From NCBI RefSeq assembly GCF_038594945.1, contig NZ_JBCFYD010000001.1:434001-498000 (forward strand): a DNA stretch of 64,000 nt, in the 5' to 3' direction. This DNA comes from Fodinibius sp. Rm-B-1B1-1. GTDB lineage: Bacteria > Bacteroidota > Rhodothermia > Balneolales > Balneolaceae. Shown one piece after another: positions 1 through 8,574 of the stretch. The notes below the pieces were generated by a model that saw only the letters and a list, made by a program, of their open reading frames with translations, was not told the origin of the DNA and ran no database searches. Position 1 is the first letter of the stretch. Every line of letters starts with the position of its first letter. The translations under genes and the position numbers were made by a program.

Positions 1-2698
1 CACCACCCGTCCAGTCAGGATTCTGGTTTCCAATAATATTATTGGAGTTTGAGGTTATAGCATAGTAACCACCTTCAGTCAAACGTTTTCCACCGTTTTC
101 ACTCCAGGATTCTCCGTCAAGATTGACAAAGTCAGTACCACGGATTGCTCCAAAAGGTTCACCCTTAGCAGCACTAATAGAAACAGAGCCCTGCGGGTTA
201 GCCAACTGGTAATTAGTTACCCCTGGGGCAAGTTCTTTTACTTCGTTGAAGTTTTTGCTCCAGTTCACATTCATTGTCCACGTAAAGTCTCGTGATACAA
301 CAGGCCGTAGTGTCGAAGAAACTTCCCAACCACGGTTTTCTACATTACCGGCATTAACAAACTTCGTTGCATAACCGGATGCACGAGAAACCTCAGTAGC
401 AAGAATCTGATCGATAGTATTGAGGTCGTAATAGTTTACGTCCAACGTAGCACGATCATTCAATACACCCAACTGTACTCCAACTTCCCAACTCTTTGTA
501 CGTTCAGGTTTCAAGTCAGGATTATTCTTGGTATTAGGAAGGGTATATAGACCTGTAGGACCAAAGTTATTAGGACGATCATAGGTATCATTCAAACTAT
601 GGGGTGGTGCCGTATTACCAACTTCAGACCAGTTACCACGAATCTTACCGAACGATAACCAATCAGCATCAATAAACTCGCTGAAAGTAAATCCAGCCGA
701 GACTGATGGATAGTAATATACGTTTTCACCATCAGGCAAACTGGATGCTTTGTCACGTCGGCCTGTGGCCTCTATGTTTAAGAATCCACCATAATTTACT
801 TTCAAGCTGGCAAAATAACCATTTACTGCCAACTGCTCATCGGTTTCATCCGGGAATTGAATGGGACTTGCCGAATTGTTTAGTGAATATACACCAGGCA
901 CAAGCAACCCACCATTGGTTTCAGCAGTAGTGCTTTGTCTGTGATTGCGACGCAAGTTCATACCAACCACACCACTAATACGGACATCTTCGTTCAGCTG
1001 CTTATTATAGTTGGCAAGAAGGTCATAGTTAAACTCCGAAAAGTCTTCCACCCTCTTGTGATAACCAGTCCAATCGGAACCGTGACCAATACTACTAACA
1101 TTGTTACGCTCCTCAATAAGCTGACTATAACTATCAATACTTACTCGACCTGTTACATTCAGCCAATCAGTGAATTCGTAGTTTGCTTCCACGTTACCGA
1201 AATAACGGTCACGTTCATCAGTAGAAAAGTTTTCGTAACGAGTCCAATAGGGATTATCCCAGTAAATAGGACTTCCACCAAGATCACCTTGCGACCAATT
1301 CCACGTCTCGTTCGTACGATTTCGGAAATAAGCACGGCGTTGATCTTCAATATCTACTGAAGTATTCCACCATTGGCGAAACATACTCATCATGGTACTG
1401 TAACCACGAGCCGGTCGCGCACGACCTTCAGTCTTAGAATACTGAATTTTACCAGATACCGTAAACTTGTCACTTACATCATACCCGGCAGAGAAATTTA
1501 GCTTATTCTTGTCAAGCTTAGCATTGGGAAGGATACCAGTCGTATTGGTTTGGTTGTATCCCATATTATAGTATCCACCTTCAAAGCCACCATTAATCTG
1601 GAAGCTATTGGTAAAATCTGTACCGGTATCAAAGAAGTCCATTGGTGTATTTTCAGGAGCTTCCCATGGAGTTGCCGTCATAAAGTTAGGCCCTCCTTCT
1701 ACAAAAGCATCCCATTGATACACTTGCTGGCCTTCAAATTTAGGTCCATAAGAACCGTCATCCCATGGATTACCAATGGTTTCGTCAGTGCCGTCTCCAT
1801 CAATATCTATTGCACCAAAAGAAGGCACATATCCACCACCATATTCCATCTGGTGATCAATAAATGTATTGGGATTAATTTTCTGGATAGTAGCACTGGA
1901 GTTAAAGGTAACTTCTACCGGTCGGCTTCCAGACTTACCACCTTTGGTTTCAATTACAATAGCTCCGTTAGATGCACGAGAACCATACAGCGCTGCCGCA
2001 GCAGGTCCTTTCAGCACGTTCACAGATGCAATATCATCCGGATTAATATCGACTCCAGTATTACCATAGTCATACCCGGCAAAACCAGCTTCTGTACTTG
2101 CATCGTTGAATTCTTCGTTCGCATAGGGAACGCCATCAACAACGAAAAGCACTTGGTTATTTCCAGAAATAGACTGATACCCACGCATTACAATATTTGT
2201 GGAACCGCCCATTCCGCTTGTCTGACTAACCTTAAGACCGGATACACGGCCGCTTAAAGATGCAGCAAAATTATCACTTCGGTTTTCTGATATGATTTCA
2301 CCATCTACCTGTTGAGCAGAATAGGGGAGATCGTTCATACTTTGTTCTACCCCATAAGCTGTTACAACAACATCATCAAGTTGTTGTGTAGATGAAGTGA
2401 GAGGAATATCAAGCGTAACCGTTGATTGGTCAACTGTAACCTCTTGTTCAAAAGTATTATACCCAACGAAGCTGGCACGTACAGTATAAGTACCGTACTC
2501 AACACCTTCTATTGTAAACTCACCCTGTGCGTTGGTAGCAGCACCTCGCTGCAACTCAACCACATAGACGTTTACACTGGGCAGTGTTTCACCTGAACTT
2601 TCATCGGTTACCGTACCTGTTATCGTCCCGGACTGCGCAAAGGCAGTAGCGGAAAATATCAGGCATAACGTAAATAGAGATAGTAATCTTTTTACCAT
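1..2698 (-). CDS. SusC/RagA-family TonB-linked outer-membrane protein, C-terminus beyond window
   Basis: This is an open minus-strand frame from the ATG at 2698 to the window edge, about 899 codons with no stop, so the C-terminal end of the barrel is missing. A signal peptide (MVKRLLSLFTLCLIFSATAFAQ) leads into a CarboxypepD_reg-like beta-sandwich (roughly residues 25-110, with TGTVTDESSGETLPSVNVYV). A TonB plug domain follows (LFVVDGVPY, then VNVLKGPAAAALYGSRASNGAIVIETK) and then the long barrel region with PERTKSWEVG. Proteins of this family import oligosaccharides, peptides or other polymers across the outer membrane using TonB energy, normally with a SusD lipoprotein partner. Any partner would lie to the left, outside the window. 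The substrate cannot be read from the sequence. The family assignment is very secure. Confidence 0.96.
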   Translation of the reverse strand, partial: MVKRLLSLFTLCLIFSATAFAQSGTITGTVTDESSGETLPSVNVYVVELQRGAATNAQGEFTIEGVEYGTYTVRASFVGYNTFEQEVTVDQSTVTLDIPLTSSTQQLDDVVVTAYGVEQSMNDLPYSAQQVDGEIISENRSDNFAASLSGRVSGLKVSQTSGMGGSTNIVMRGYQSISGNNQVLFVVDGVPYANEEFNDASTEAGFAGYDYGNTGVDINPDDIASVNVLKGPAAAALYGSRASNGAIVIETKGGKSGSRPVEVTFNSSATIQKINPNTFIDHQMEYGGGYVPSFGAIDIDGDGTDETIGNPWDDGSYGPKFEGQQVYQWDAFVEGGPNFMTATPWEAPENTPMDFFDTGTDFTNSFQINGGFEGGYYNMGYNQTNTTGILPNAKLDKNKLNFSAGYDVSDKFTVSGKIQYSKTEGRARPARGYSTMMSMFRQWWNTSVDIEDQRRAYFRNRTNETWNWSQGDLGGSPIYWDNPYWTRYENFSTDERDRYFGNVEANYEFTDWLNVTGRVSIDSYSQLIEERNNVSSIGHGSDWTGYHKRVEDFSEFNYDLLANYNKQLNEDVRISGVVGMNLRRNHRQSTTAETNGGLLVPGVYSLNNSASPIQFPDETDEQLAVNGYFASLKVNYGGFLNIEATGRRDKASSLPDGENVYYYPSVSAGFTFSEFIDADWLSFGKIRGNWSEVGNTAPPHSLNDTYDRPNNFGPTGLYTLPNTKNNPDLKPERTKSWEVGVQLGVLNDRATLDVNYYDLNTIDQILATEVSRASGYATKFVNAGNVENRGWEVSSTLRPVVSRDFTWTMNVNWSKNFNEVKELAPGVTNYQLANPQGSVSISAAKGEPFGAIRGTDFVNLDGESWSENGGKRLTEGGYYAITSNSNNIIGNQNPDWTGG

Positions 2699-3083
2699 AG
2701 CCCTGGTTTAATTTTAAATTATTATTAGAGTAAATCTATAAAAGAGTGCCAAGTACGTAGACTTAACACTCTCTTAATGGTTATTTAACCACCCTTTTAT
2801 ATATGTAAAATTGTGAAAAGAATAAAATAATTATTGATAGATAACCGTTATGCGACACTCAATATCAGGTTTTTAGTAGTAATAGTTTCATCAGCTTGAC
2901 AGACAACCAATTAACAAAAGCTCCCTTTTCAGATGGGATTTTATCCTATCTTATATTGGTAGGATAGACAAATAAAAAGTTACTGAATTGTGCTTACCTT
3001 ACCGATATAAGCCACATGTCCTTTCGCTATAAAACTACTTCTCCCTACACATCTTTATAGAAAACCTATTACAAAACTAAAAA
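2699..3083. promoter_or_regulatory. Leader region upstream of the truncated SusC gene
   Basis: This AT-rich gap lies between the SusC start and the end of the plug-domain lipoprotein gene and contains no convincing reading frame. It must hold the SusC promoter. One imperfect hairpin or operator-like inverted repeat is visible, TATCCTA at 2942-2948 and TAGGATA at 2960-2966. No known regulator box was recognised. Confidence 0.35.
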
Positions 3084-3111
3084 AGCACCGGGCATTGCAA
3101 TACCCGATGCT
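3081..3111 (-). terminator. Intrinsic terminator of the plug-domain lipoprotein gene
   Basis: A 12-bp stem (3084-3095 with 3100-3111, two G-U pairs when read as minus-strand RNA) closes a UGCA loop. On the minus strand it is followed directly by a short run of U. It lies 26 bp past the stop codon of the minus-strand gene ending at 3137. Confidence 0.8.
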
Positions 3112-3136
3112 TAATTTTTCTGATAATTAAAAAAAG

Positions 3137-3604
3137 TTAATTGTCGGCAGCAACATTAGTGATAATTTCAATGACTCCATGACCACCCTCACTGCCATAT
3201 TGCGAAGCTTCCGATTCAGGCAACAAACGAACCGATTTTATTTCCCCTTCAGAAAACATATCGGCTACAGATGGATAATTCCGACCCGCCTTTTGTCCAT
3301 CGATAACAAACAAGGGCTGACGCTGATCACTGTCACCTAATCCGGGATCACCTTTGCCAGAAGAACTTACCCCCCTACTGGCATTCGACATCCCCCTTGG
3401 ACGCAATATAACCTTGGCATAATCGCCACTGCCCGAAATCCGAACACCATTTAGGCGCCTTATATGATCCTCCAATGTCATATATTCCGTTCCATCTGTT
3501 CCCTCGACACTTGACTGATTTGAGGTACTACTTGTTGCACATCCTGTCATTACCAATAAAGCCGCAATAACAAGCAACTTTATCCCCTGGTTTAGATAAG
3601 TCAT
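3137..3604 (-). CDS. Small lipoprotein with a TonB-receptor plug-like domain
   Basis: The product is 155 aa. An N-terminal signal ends in a lipobox (VMTGC, Cys at about 22), so the mature protein should be a membrane-anchored lipoprotein. After a short polar linker, the rest reads like an isolated plug domain of SusC-type receptors: PLFVIDGQKAG corresponds to the PLYVIDG motif and SEASQYGSEGGHGVIEI to the A-A-YG-RG-NGVI motif. There is no barrel. The gene is monocistronic and has its own terminator. Stand-alone plug-like lipoproteins are seen in this phylum, but their role is not established. It might interact with receptors or be a relic of one. The domain call is good and the function is unknown. 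Confidence 0.82.
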   Translation of the reverse strand: MTYLNQGIKLLVIAALLVMTGCATSSTSNQSSVEGTDGTEYMTLEDHIRRLNGVRISGSGDYAKVILRPRGMSNASRGVSSSGKGDPGLGDSDQRQPLFVIDGQKAGRNYPSVADMFSEGEIKSVRLLPESEASQYGSEGGHGVIEIITNVAADN

Positions 3605-3715
3605 AACTTTTGTATCCGCTTCTGTTTAGGTTTAACAAAAAATAGTACGAACTAAATAGTAACAAGTAAAGATAGCTTATCACATTTATCGACATGCCTA
3701 AGTTAAGAGTCACTA

Positions 3716-5257
3716 TTATCCCAACCACCCTTCACGATCCAAACTTCGGTATTGAATAGCTTCAGCAATATGATTGGACTGAATTTGTTGGGACTGCTCC
3801 AAATCAGCAATGGTTCGAGACACTTTTAAAATACGATCATAGGCACGGGCTGATAATCCCAATGAAGTAATAGCTTTCTTGAGCATCTGCTTACCTGCAT
3901 CATCCAGCTTACATATCTTCCGCGACATCTTGGTATTCATCTGGGCATTACAATACACATCTTTAATCCCCATGAAACGTTGAGTTTGTACCTCCCGGGC
4001 CTGAACTACTCTCTCCCTTATTTGTTTTGAGGATTCCCCTTTCGCCTTGCTGGACAACTCTTCATAACTTACTTTTTGGACCTCTATATGCAGATCAATC
4101 CGATCAAGCAGCGGACCGCTTATTTTACTTAAATACCGTTGCATCTGTGACGGAGAAGCGCCTCCGGGATCTGTGGGATCATACCAGTCGCCCGTTGGCG
4201 ACGGGTTCATCGAAGCTACCAACATAATTCTACTTGGATAACTCACACTCATACGCGCACGCGATATACTAACGGAGCCATCTTCCAGCGGCTGACGCAT
4301 TACTTCAAGTGCACTTCGCTTGAATTCAGGCAATTCATCCAAAAATAATACTCCATTATGAGCCATCGAAATTTCGCCAGGCATAGGAATACTCCCACCG
4401 CCAACCAAAGCCACATCCGAAACGGTATGGTGAGGAGATCGAAAGGGACGGCCCGTTACCAATGCTTCTCCTGAAGGAAGTAACCCAGCTACAGAATGTA
4501 TTTTTGTCGTCTCGAGAGCTTCATCTAATGTTAAAGGTGGAAGTATTGTTGGCAGGCGACGAGCCATCATGGTTTTTCCAGACCCTGGCGGTCCTACCAT
4601 AATTACATTGTGCCCTCCGGCAGCAGCTACTTCCAATGCACGTTTTACGGTTTCCTGTCCACGAACATCACAAAAATCCAGGATCTCACCGTCTCCATCC
4701 TTCCGGAACATCTTTTCAACATTCACATTTAGTGGCGAAGACGATGAACCATCCCGCAACCAATCCATTACTTCAGTCAAATGTTCAAAAGCGTAGACAT
4801 CAATCCCGTCAACTACGGCAGCTTCAGGACCATTATCTGCCGGTACAACCATATGTTGGATTCCTTTATCTCGTGCCTGCACAGCCATGGGTAACACTCC
4901 CTTTACTGGTCGCAGCTGACCGTCAAGTGCCAGCTCCCCCAATATCAATGTTTGTTCTAACTTATCTGTTTTTATCTGGCCGGACACATTTAATAGTGTT
5001 ACAGCTATAGGTAAATCAAAAGCACTTCCCTCTTTCGGCAAATCCGCCGGAGCCAAATTTACCGTTTTCCGCCCTTTCGGAAATTCCGCATTCGAATTTT
5101 TAAGCGCCGCCTCAATACGATCTCTTGATTCGCTGACGGCGCGATCTGGCAACCCCACCAAAAAATATTTTGGCACTCCACCCGACATATTCGTTTCCAC
5201 TTCAATAAGACGGGCATCTACTCCAATAGTAGAAGCACAATAAACACGTGATAGCAT
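3716..5257 (-). CDS. YifB/ComM-family magnesium-chelatase-like AAA+ ATPase
   Basis: The product is 513 aa, the usual full length for this family. The N-terminal part is an S5/Lon-protease-like fold (residues 1 to about 170). It is followed by a Mg-chelatase-type AAA+ core with Walker A GPPGSGKT near residue 220 and Walker B VLFLDEL near residue 305, and then the C-terminal Mg-chelatase helical domain (ARAYDRILKVSRTIADL). ComM homologues are hexameric helicases that help branch migration of incoming DNA during natural transformation. Many genomes carry the gene without being demonstrably competent. The gene stands alone on the minus strand, 111 bp from the lipoprotein gene, and no dprA or comEC is in view. 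Confidence 0.95.
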   Translation of the reverse strand: MLSRVYCASTIGVDARLIEVETNMSGGVPKYFLVGLPDRAVSESRDRIEAALKNSNAEFPKGRKTVNLAPADLPKEGSAFDLPIAVTLLNVSGQIKTDKLEQTLILGELALDGQLRPVKGVLPMAVQARDKGIQHMVVPADNGPEAAVVDGIDVYAFEHLTEVMDWLRDGSSSSPLNVNVEKMFRKDGDGEILDFCDVRGQETVKRALEVAAAGGHNVIMVGPPGSGKTMMARRLPTILPPLTLDEALETTKIHSVAGLLPSGEALVTGRPFRSPHHTVSDVALVGGGSIPMPGEISMAHNGVLFLDELPEFKRSALEVMRQPLEDGSVSISRARMSVSYPSRIMLVASMNPSPTGDWYDPTDPGGASPSQMQRYLSKISGPLLDRIDLHIEVQKVSYEELSSKAKGESSKQIRERVVQAREVQTQRFMGIKDVYCNAQMNTKMSRKICKLDDAGKQMLKKAITSLGLSARAYDRILKVSRTIADLEQSQQIQSNHIAEAIQYRSLDREGWLG

Positions 5258-5362
5258 AAAAACTCCTCATGAATCATTTACAGTTATTTAACGTAGTAAG
5301 ACCTTAGAACAAATGATTCCTTACAAAAAGAAGTTATTTTAGCCTAAAAATCTGATCTGATT

Positions 5363-5788
5363 ATGAATACCTCGGACTCACAAAAAACGTTTAAGGAAGA
5401 AATCACCGGTACCGTTAATGAAATCATCAAACAAGTAAAACGATTGATTCGAGAGGGTAATGCCCGGCGTGTTATGATCCAGGACAAAAACGGGAAGACG
5501 CTGTTTCAATCTCAGTTAACGGTCGGTGTTGGTGGAGCCGCCCTGCTAACAACTATTGCACCCATTGTTTCGGCTATTGGGATGTTTGCTCTCTTTATGA
5601 ATGATGTGAAAATTATTGTAGAACGCTACCCCGATGAGGAAAATGACCAAAATAAAGATGAATACGAAGTGGAGGCCGAATATATCGAGATTCGAGATGA
5701 TGAAGAATCAGAGGAATCCGATACTAAAGAAGAGCCCACATCAGAAAAGACAGCCAAAACGGTAGGTAAAGATAACAGTGACCAGTAA
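5363..5788 (+). CDS. DUF4342-domain protein
   Basis: The product is 141 aa. The first 90 residues match the DUF4342 pattern: an N-terminal amphipathic helix (EEITGTVNEIIKQVKRLI), a basic turn (REGNARRVMIQDKNGKTLF) and one hydrophobic segment (VGGAALLTTIAPIVSAIGMFALF, about residues 48-70) that is probably membrane-inserted. The C-terminal 50 residues are very acidic and probably disordered. The domain's function is unknown. The gene is divergent from yifB and convergent with trxB, with no obvious operon partner. Confidence 0.8.
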   Translation: MNTSDSQKTFKEEITGTVNEIIKQVKRLIREGNARRVMIQDKNGKTLFQSQLTVGVGGAALLTTIAPIVSAIGMFALFMNDVKIIVERYPDEENDQNKDEYEVEAEYIEIRDDEESEESDTKEEPTSEKTAKTVGKDNSDQ

Positions 5789-5831
5789 ACAGTATCCAAC
5801 CTGCTATCTAATCACTGCATACTACTGAAAA

Positions 5832-6812
5832 TTATTTCCAGTGTTCTTCGGCAACAGCTTCTTTGCTGACTTCCGCCTCCGCCAAATAACGCTCGGCATC
5901 AAGCGCAGCTTTACAACCCGTACCCGCTGCTGTAACAGCCTGACGATATACCGCATCCATCGCATCACCGCAGGCAAAAATGCCGGGCATCCCCGTCTTT
6001 GTTGACTGGCCTTTGGTTTGAATATATCCAACATCATCCATTTCAAGCACACCTTTAAACAGGTCGGTATTGGGCTTATGTCCAATTGCGATAAATACCC
6101 CTTTCACGTCATCAAGTGTAGTAACTTCCTGCGTTTCATTATTGATGACCTTAACACCATCTACAGCACCTTCGCCCAACACTTCTTCGAGCTCGGTATC
6201 CCACATAAACTCAATCTTATCATCATTAAAAGCCCGCTGCTGCATCGCTTTCGAAGCACGCAGCTCTTGGCGACGGTGCAACACCGTAACTTTACTGGCA
6301 AATTTGGTAAGGAACGTCGCTTCTTCCATAGCTGTATCCCCTCCGCCAACCACAACTACGTGTTGGTCACGGAAAAAGGCTCCATCACAAGTAGCACAGG
6401 CTGATACCCCCTTTCCACGCAGCTGCTGCTCACTGTCCAGCCCTAACCATTTGGCCGAAGCACCCGTAGATACAATAATTGCCTTGGCTTTAATGTCCAC
6501 CTCTTCATCAATAGTCATTTTATAAGGACGCTCATCAAACTCGATGTTTGTCACCATGCCATAGCGCGTATCAGCACCAAAACGCTGAGCTTGCTCACGA
6601 AAATCCTGCATCATCTTGGGCCCCATCACACCTTCAGGGTAGCCAGGGTAGTTTTCTACATCCGTTGTTTGCATTAACTGTCCGCCGGGCTCGGGTCCCT
6701 CAAACACAATAGGACTTAAATCAGCGCGTGCAGCATACAACGCCGCTGTTAATCCTGCGGGCCCACTTCCAACGATAACAACATCAAATGTTTTACCTGC
6801 AATATCTTCCAT
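5832..6812 (-). CDS. trxB: Thioredoxin-disulfide reductase
   Basis: The product is 326 aa, full length for the low-molecular-weight enzyme. It transfers electrons from NADPH through FAD and a redox disulfide to thioredoxin in the cytoplasm. The FAD-binding GSGPAG is at residues 15-20, the catalytic CATC pair is C139/C142 within ACATCDG, a second dinucleotide fold starts with VVVGGGDTAMEEA, and the C-terminal FAD motif is GIFACGD. It is monocistronic. The 220-bp AT-rich gap upstream, shared with the transhydrogenase operon, should hold both divergent promoters. Confidence 0.97.
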   Translation of the reverse strand: MEDIAGKTFDVVIVGSGPAGLTAALYAARADLSPIVFEGPEPGGQLMQTTDVENYPGYPEGVMGPKMMQDFREQAQRFGADTRYGMVTNIEFDERPYKMTIDEEVDIKAKAIIVSTGASAKWLGLDSEQQLRGKGVSACATCDGAFFRDQHVVVVGGGDTAMEEATFLTKFASKVTVLHRRQELRASKAMQQRAFNDDKIEFMWDTELEEVLGEGAVDGVKVINNETQEVTTLDDVKGVFIAIGHKPNTDLFKGVLEMDDVGYIQTKGQSTKTGMPGIFACGDAMDAVYRQAVTAAGTGCKAALDAERYLAEAEVSKEAVAEEHWK

Positions 6813-7041
6813 GAAAAACTCTCAATATTTTCGCTTTTGAAATTTCATCTAAATGTACAAAAATAAGAGGTAATGATTGAGTCAATATTTCCTATCATAC
6901 CAATAGGATTCATCAATAAATTCTTACCCCAATAATTATTCAGATACGCAGTATCATAACAATCTTACATTTTCCTTATTTGCAATACCGTTACTTTTCA
7001 ATAAGTTATCCCCTTAACCTAAAACTTTTCGGGTGCCTATT

Positions 7042-8166
7042 GTGATTATAGCTATTCCAAAAGAAACAGCTGAGCGCGAGAAGCGTGTAGCCCTCATTCC
7101 TGATACAGTTTCTAAACTCGTTGAAAATAATCATGAAGTCTGGGTAGAGTCCAATGCTGGTAAAGCTTCCAGCTATTTAGATGAAGCTTATCAATCAGCA
7201 GGTGCCAACATTATCAACAATCGCACCACGCTTTTTTCGGATGCAGATATTCTAATTAGCATTCAGTCCCCAGCGCAAGATGACCTCAGCAAGATGAAAT
7301 CAGAAAGTGTCCTAATCTGCCTGCTGTGGGCGCTCCAAAATGAAGATTTAGTCAATTTCTTACAAGAGCAGAACATTACTGCACTGGGGATGGATGCCAT
7401 TCCTCGAATTTCACGTGCTCAAAGTATGGATGCACTTTCATCAATGAGTTCTATTGCGGGATACAAGTCTGCACTTATTGCAGCCAACGAACTGGACCGC
7501 TATATGCCCATGATGATGACCGCGGCGGGAACAGTGGCTCCGGCTAAAGTACTGGTGCTTGGCGCTGGAGTAGCAGGACTCCAAGCCATTGCCACAACAA
7601 AACGACTGGGTGCTAAGGTCGAGGCTTTTGATATTCGCCCAGCTGTCAAAGAACAAGTCGAAAGTTTGGGAGCCACCTTTGTAGAAGTCCCCGATCTGGA
7701 TGACGAATCGGAAACAGAAAGCGGCTATGCCAAAGAACTGGCTGAGGATGAACAAGAACGCCAGCGACAGGTAATCCATGAACACGCCCAAAAATCGGAC
7801 ATTATTATTACAACAGCGCTCATACCCGGCAAGCCTGCCCCGCTGTTGGTTACCAAACAGATGGTCAACGATATGCATGCCGGAGCTGTTATTGTGGATT
7901 TGGCTGCGGAGCAGGGCGGCAATTGTGAACTAACAACACCGGGAGAAACAACTATTGTAAATGAGGTGAAAGTCATTGGCCCGTTGAATATACCCAGCAT
8001 GTTGGCTTATCACGCAAGCCAACTGTACTCTAAGAATATGTTGTCATTATTGGACCACCTAATTAAAGATGGCAAACCAGAATTCGATTTTGAGGATGAA
8101 ATCACGCTACATACAACTATAACGCACCAAGGAAAAATTATCAGCCCTGTATTAAAAAATAATTAA
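7042..8166 (+). CDS. pntAA: NAD(P) transhydrogenase subunit alpha, part 1 (domain I)
   Basis: This is the NAD(H)-binding domain I subunit, 374 aa from the GTG at 7042. That start gives MIIAIPKETAEREKRVALIPD, which matches family N-termini; a GTG at 7033 would add three residues. The alanine-dehydrogenase-like fold has the glycine-rich motif VLVLGAGVAGLQAI and the ExxVDLAAEQGGNCE region. Together with pntAB and pntB it forms the proton-translocating transhydrogenase, which uses proton-motive force to reduce NADP+ with NADH. The alpha chain is split into two polypeptides, as in Rhodospirillum rubrum and many Bacteroidota. A dispersed repeat sits between this gene and pntAB. Confidence 0.95.
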   Translation: MIIAIPKETAEREKRVALIPDTVSKLVENNHEVWVESNAGKASSYLDEAYQSAGANIINNRTTLFSDADILISIQSPAQDDLSKMKSESVLICLLWALQNEDLVNFLQEQNITALGMDAIPRISRAQSMDALSSMSSIAGYKSALIAANELDRYMPMMMTAAGTVAPAKVLVLGAGVAGLQAIATTKRLGAKVEAFDIRPAVKEQVESLGATFVEVPDLDDESETESGYAKELAEDEQERQRQVIHEHAQKSDIIITTALIPGKPAPLLVTKQMVNDMHAGAVIVDLAAEQGGNCELTTPGETTIVNEVKVIGPLNIPSMLAYHASQLYSKNMLSLLDHLIKDGKPEFDFEDEITLHTTITHQGKIISPVLKNN

Positions 8167-8176
8167 ATAAGGAGTA

Positions 8177-8255
8177 GTCATTTCGAACGCAGTGAGAAAT
8201 CCTTGTTCACTTAATATTTTACAAGACAAAGATCTCTCCCGTTGGTCGAGATGAC
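8177..8255. repeat. Dispersed imperfect palindrome (GTCATTTCGA...TCGAGATGAC)
   Basis: The termini are complementary (GTCATTTCGA against TCGAGATGAC), with partly complementary interior arms (GAGAAATC against GATCTCTC). It fills the pntAA-pntAB gap and may fold in the polycistronic RNA. The same GTCAT...ATGAC termini recur in the repeats at 12924 and 16530, with different interiors. Confidence 0.6.
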
Positions 8256-8280
8256 AATAAAATTATAGCAACCAAATAAT

Positions 8281-8574
8281 ATGTCTGGACTTATTTTCAA
8301 TCTTTTCATTTTTGTACTGGCCTCATTTGTTGGCTTTGAACTTATTTCAAAAGTCCCTCCCACACTACACACCCCGCTAATGTCGGGGGCCAATGCTATC
8401 TCAGGTATTACCATTTTGGGTGCCCTCGTGGTAGCAGGTCAGGTTGACCACCAAATTGCCCAGCATATCGGGTTTACAGCCATTGTTTTTGCAACCATCA
8501 ACGTAGTTGGTGGATTTATGGTGACCGATCGTATGCTCGAAATGTTCAAGAAAAAAGATACCACCAATGAGTGA
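8281..8574 (+). CDS. pntAB: NAD(P) transhydrogenase subunit alpha, part 2 (membrane)
   Basis: The product is 97 aa with three predicted membrane segments (FNLFIFVLASFVGFELI, the segment around SGITILGALVVAG, and IGFTAIVFATINVVGGFMV). Family motifs SKVPPTLHTPLMSGANAISGI and the terminal VTDRMLEMFK are intact. It forms part of the proton channel (domain II) of the transhydrogenase. Its 3' end overlaps the pntB start by 8 bp, which indicates translational coupling. Confidence 0.95.
   Translation: MSGLIFNLFIFVLASFVGFELISKVPPTLHTPLMSGANAISGITILGALVVAGQVDHQIAQHIGFTAIVFATINVVGGFMVTDRMLEMFKKKDTTNE

Noticed and set aside
706-2257. Plus-strand frames inside the first SusC gene
   Set aside because: The minus frame is a continuous, clearly recognisable SusC/RagA protein through the whole region. 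The plus frames are low-complexity shadows.
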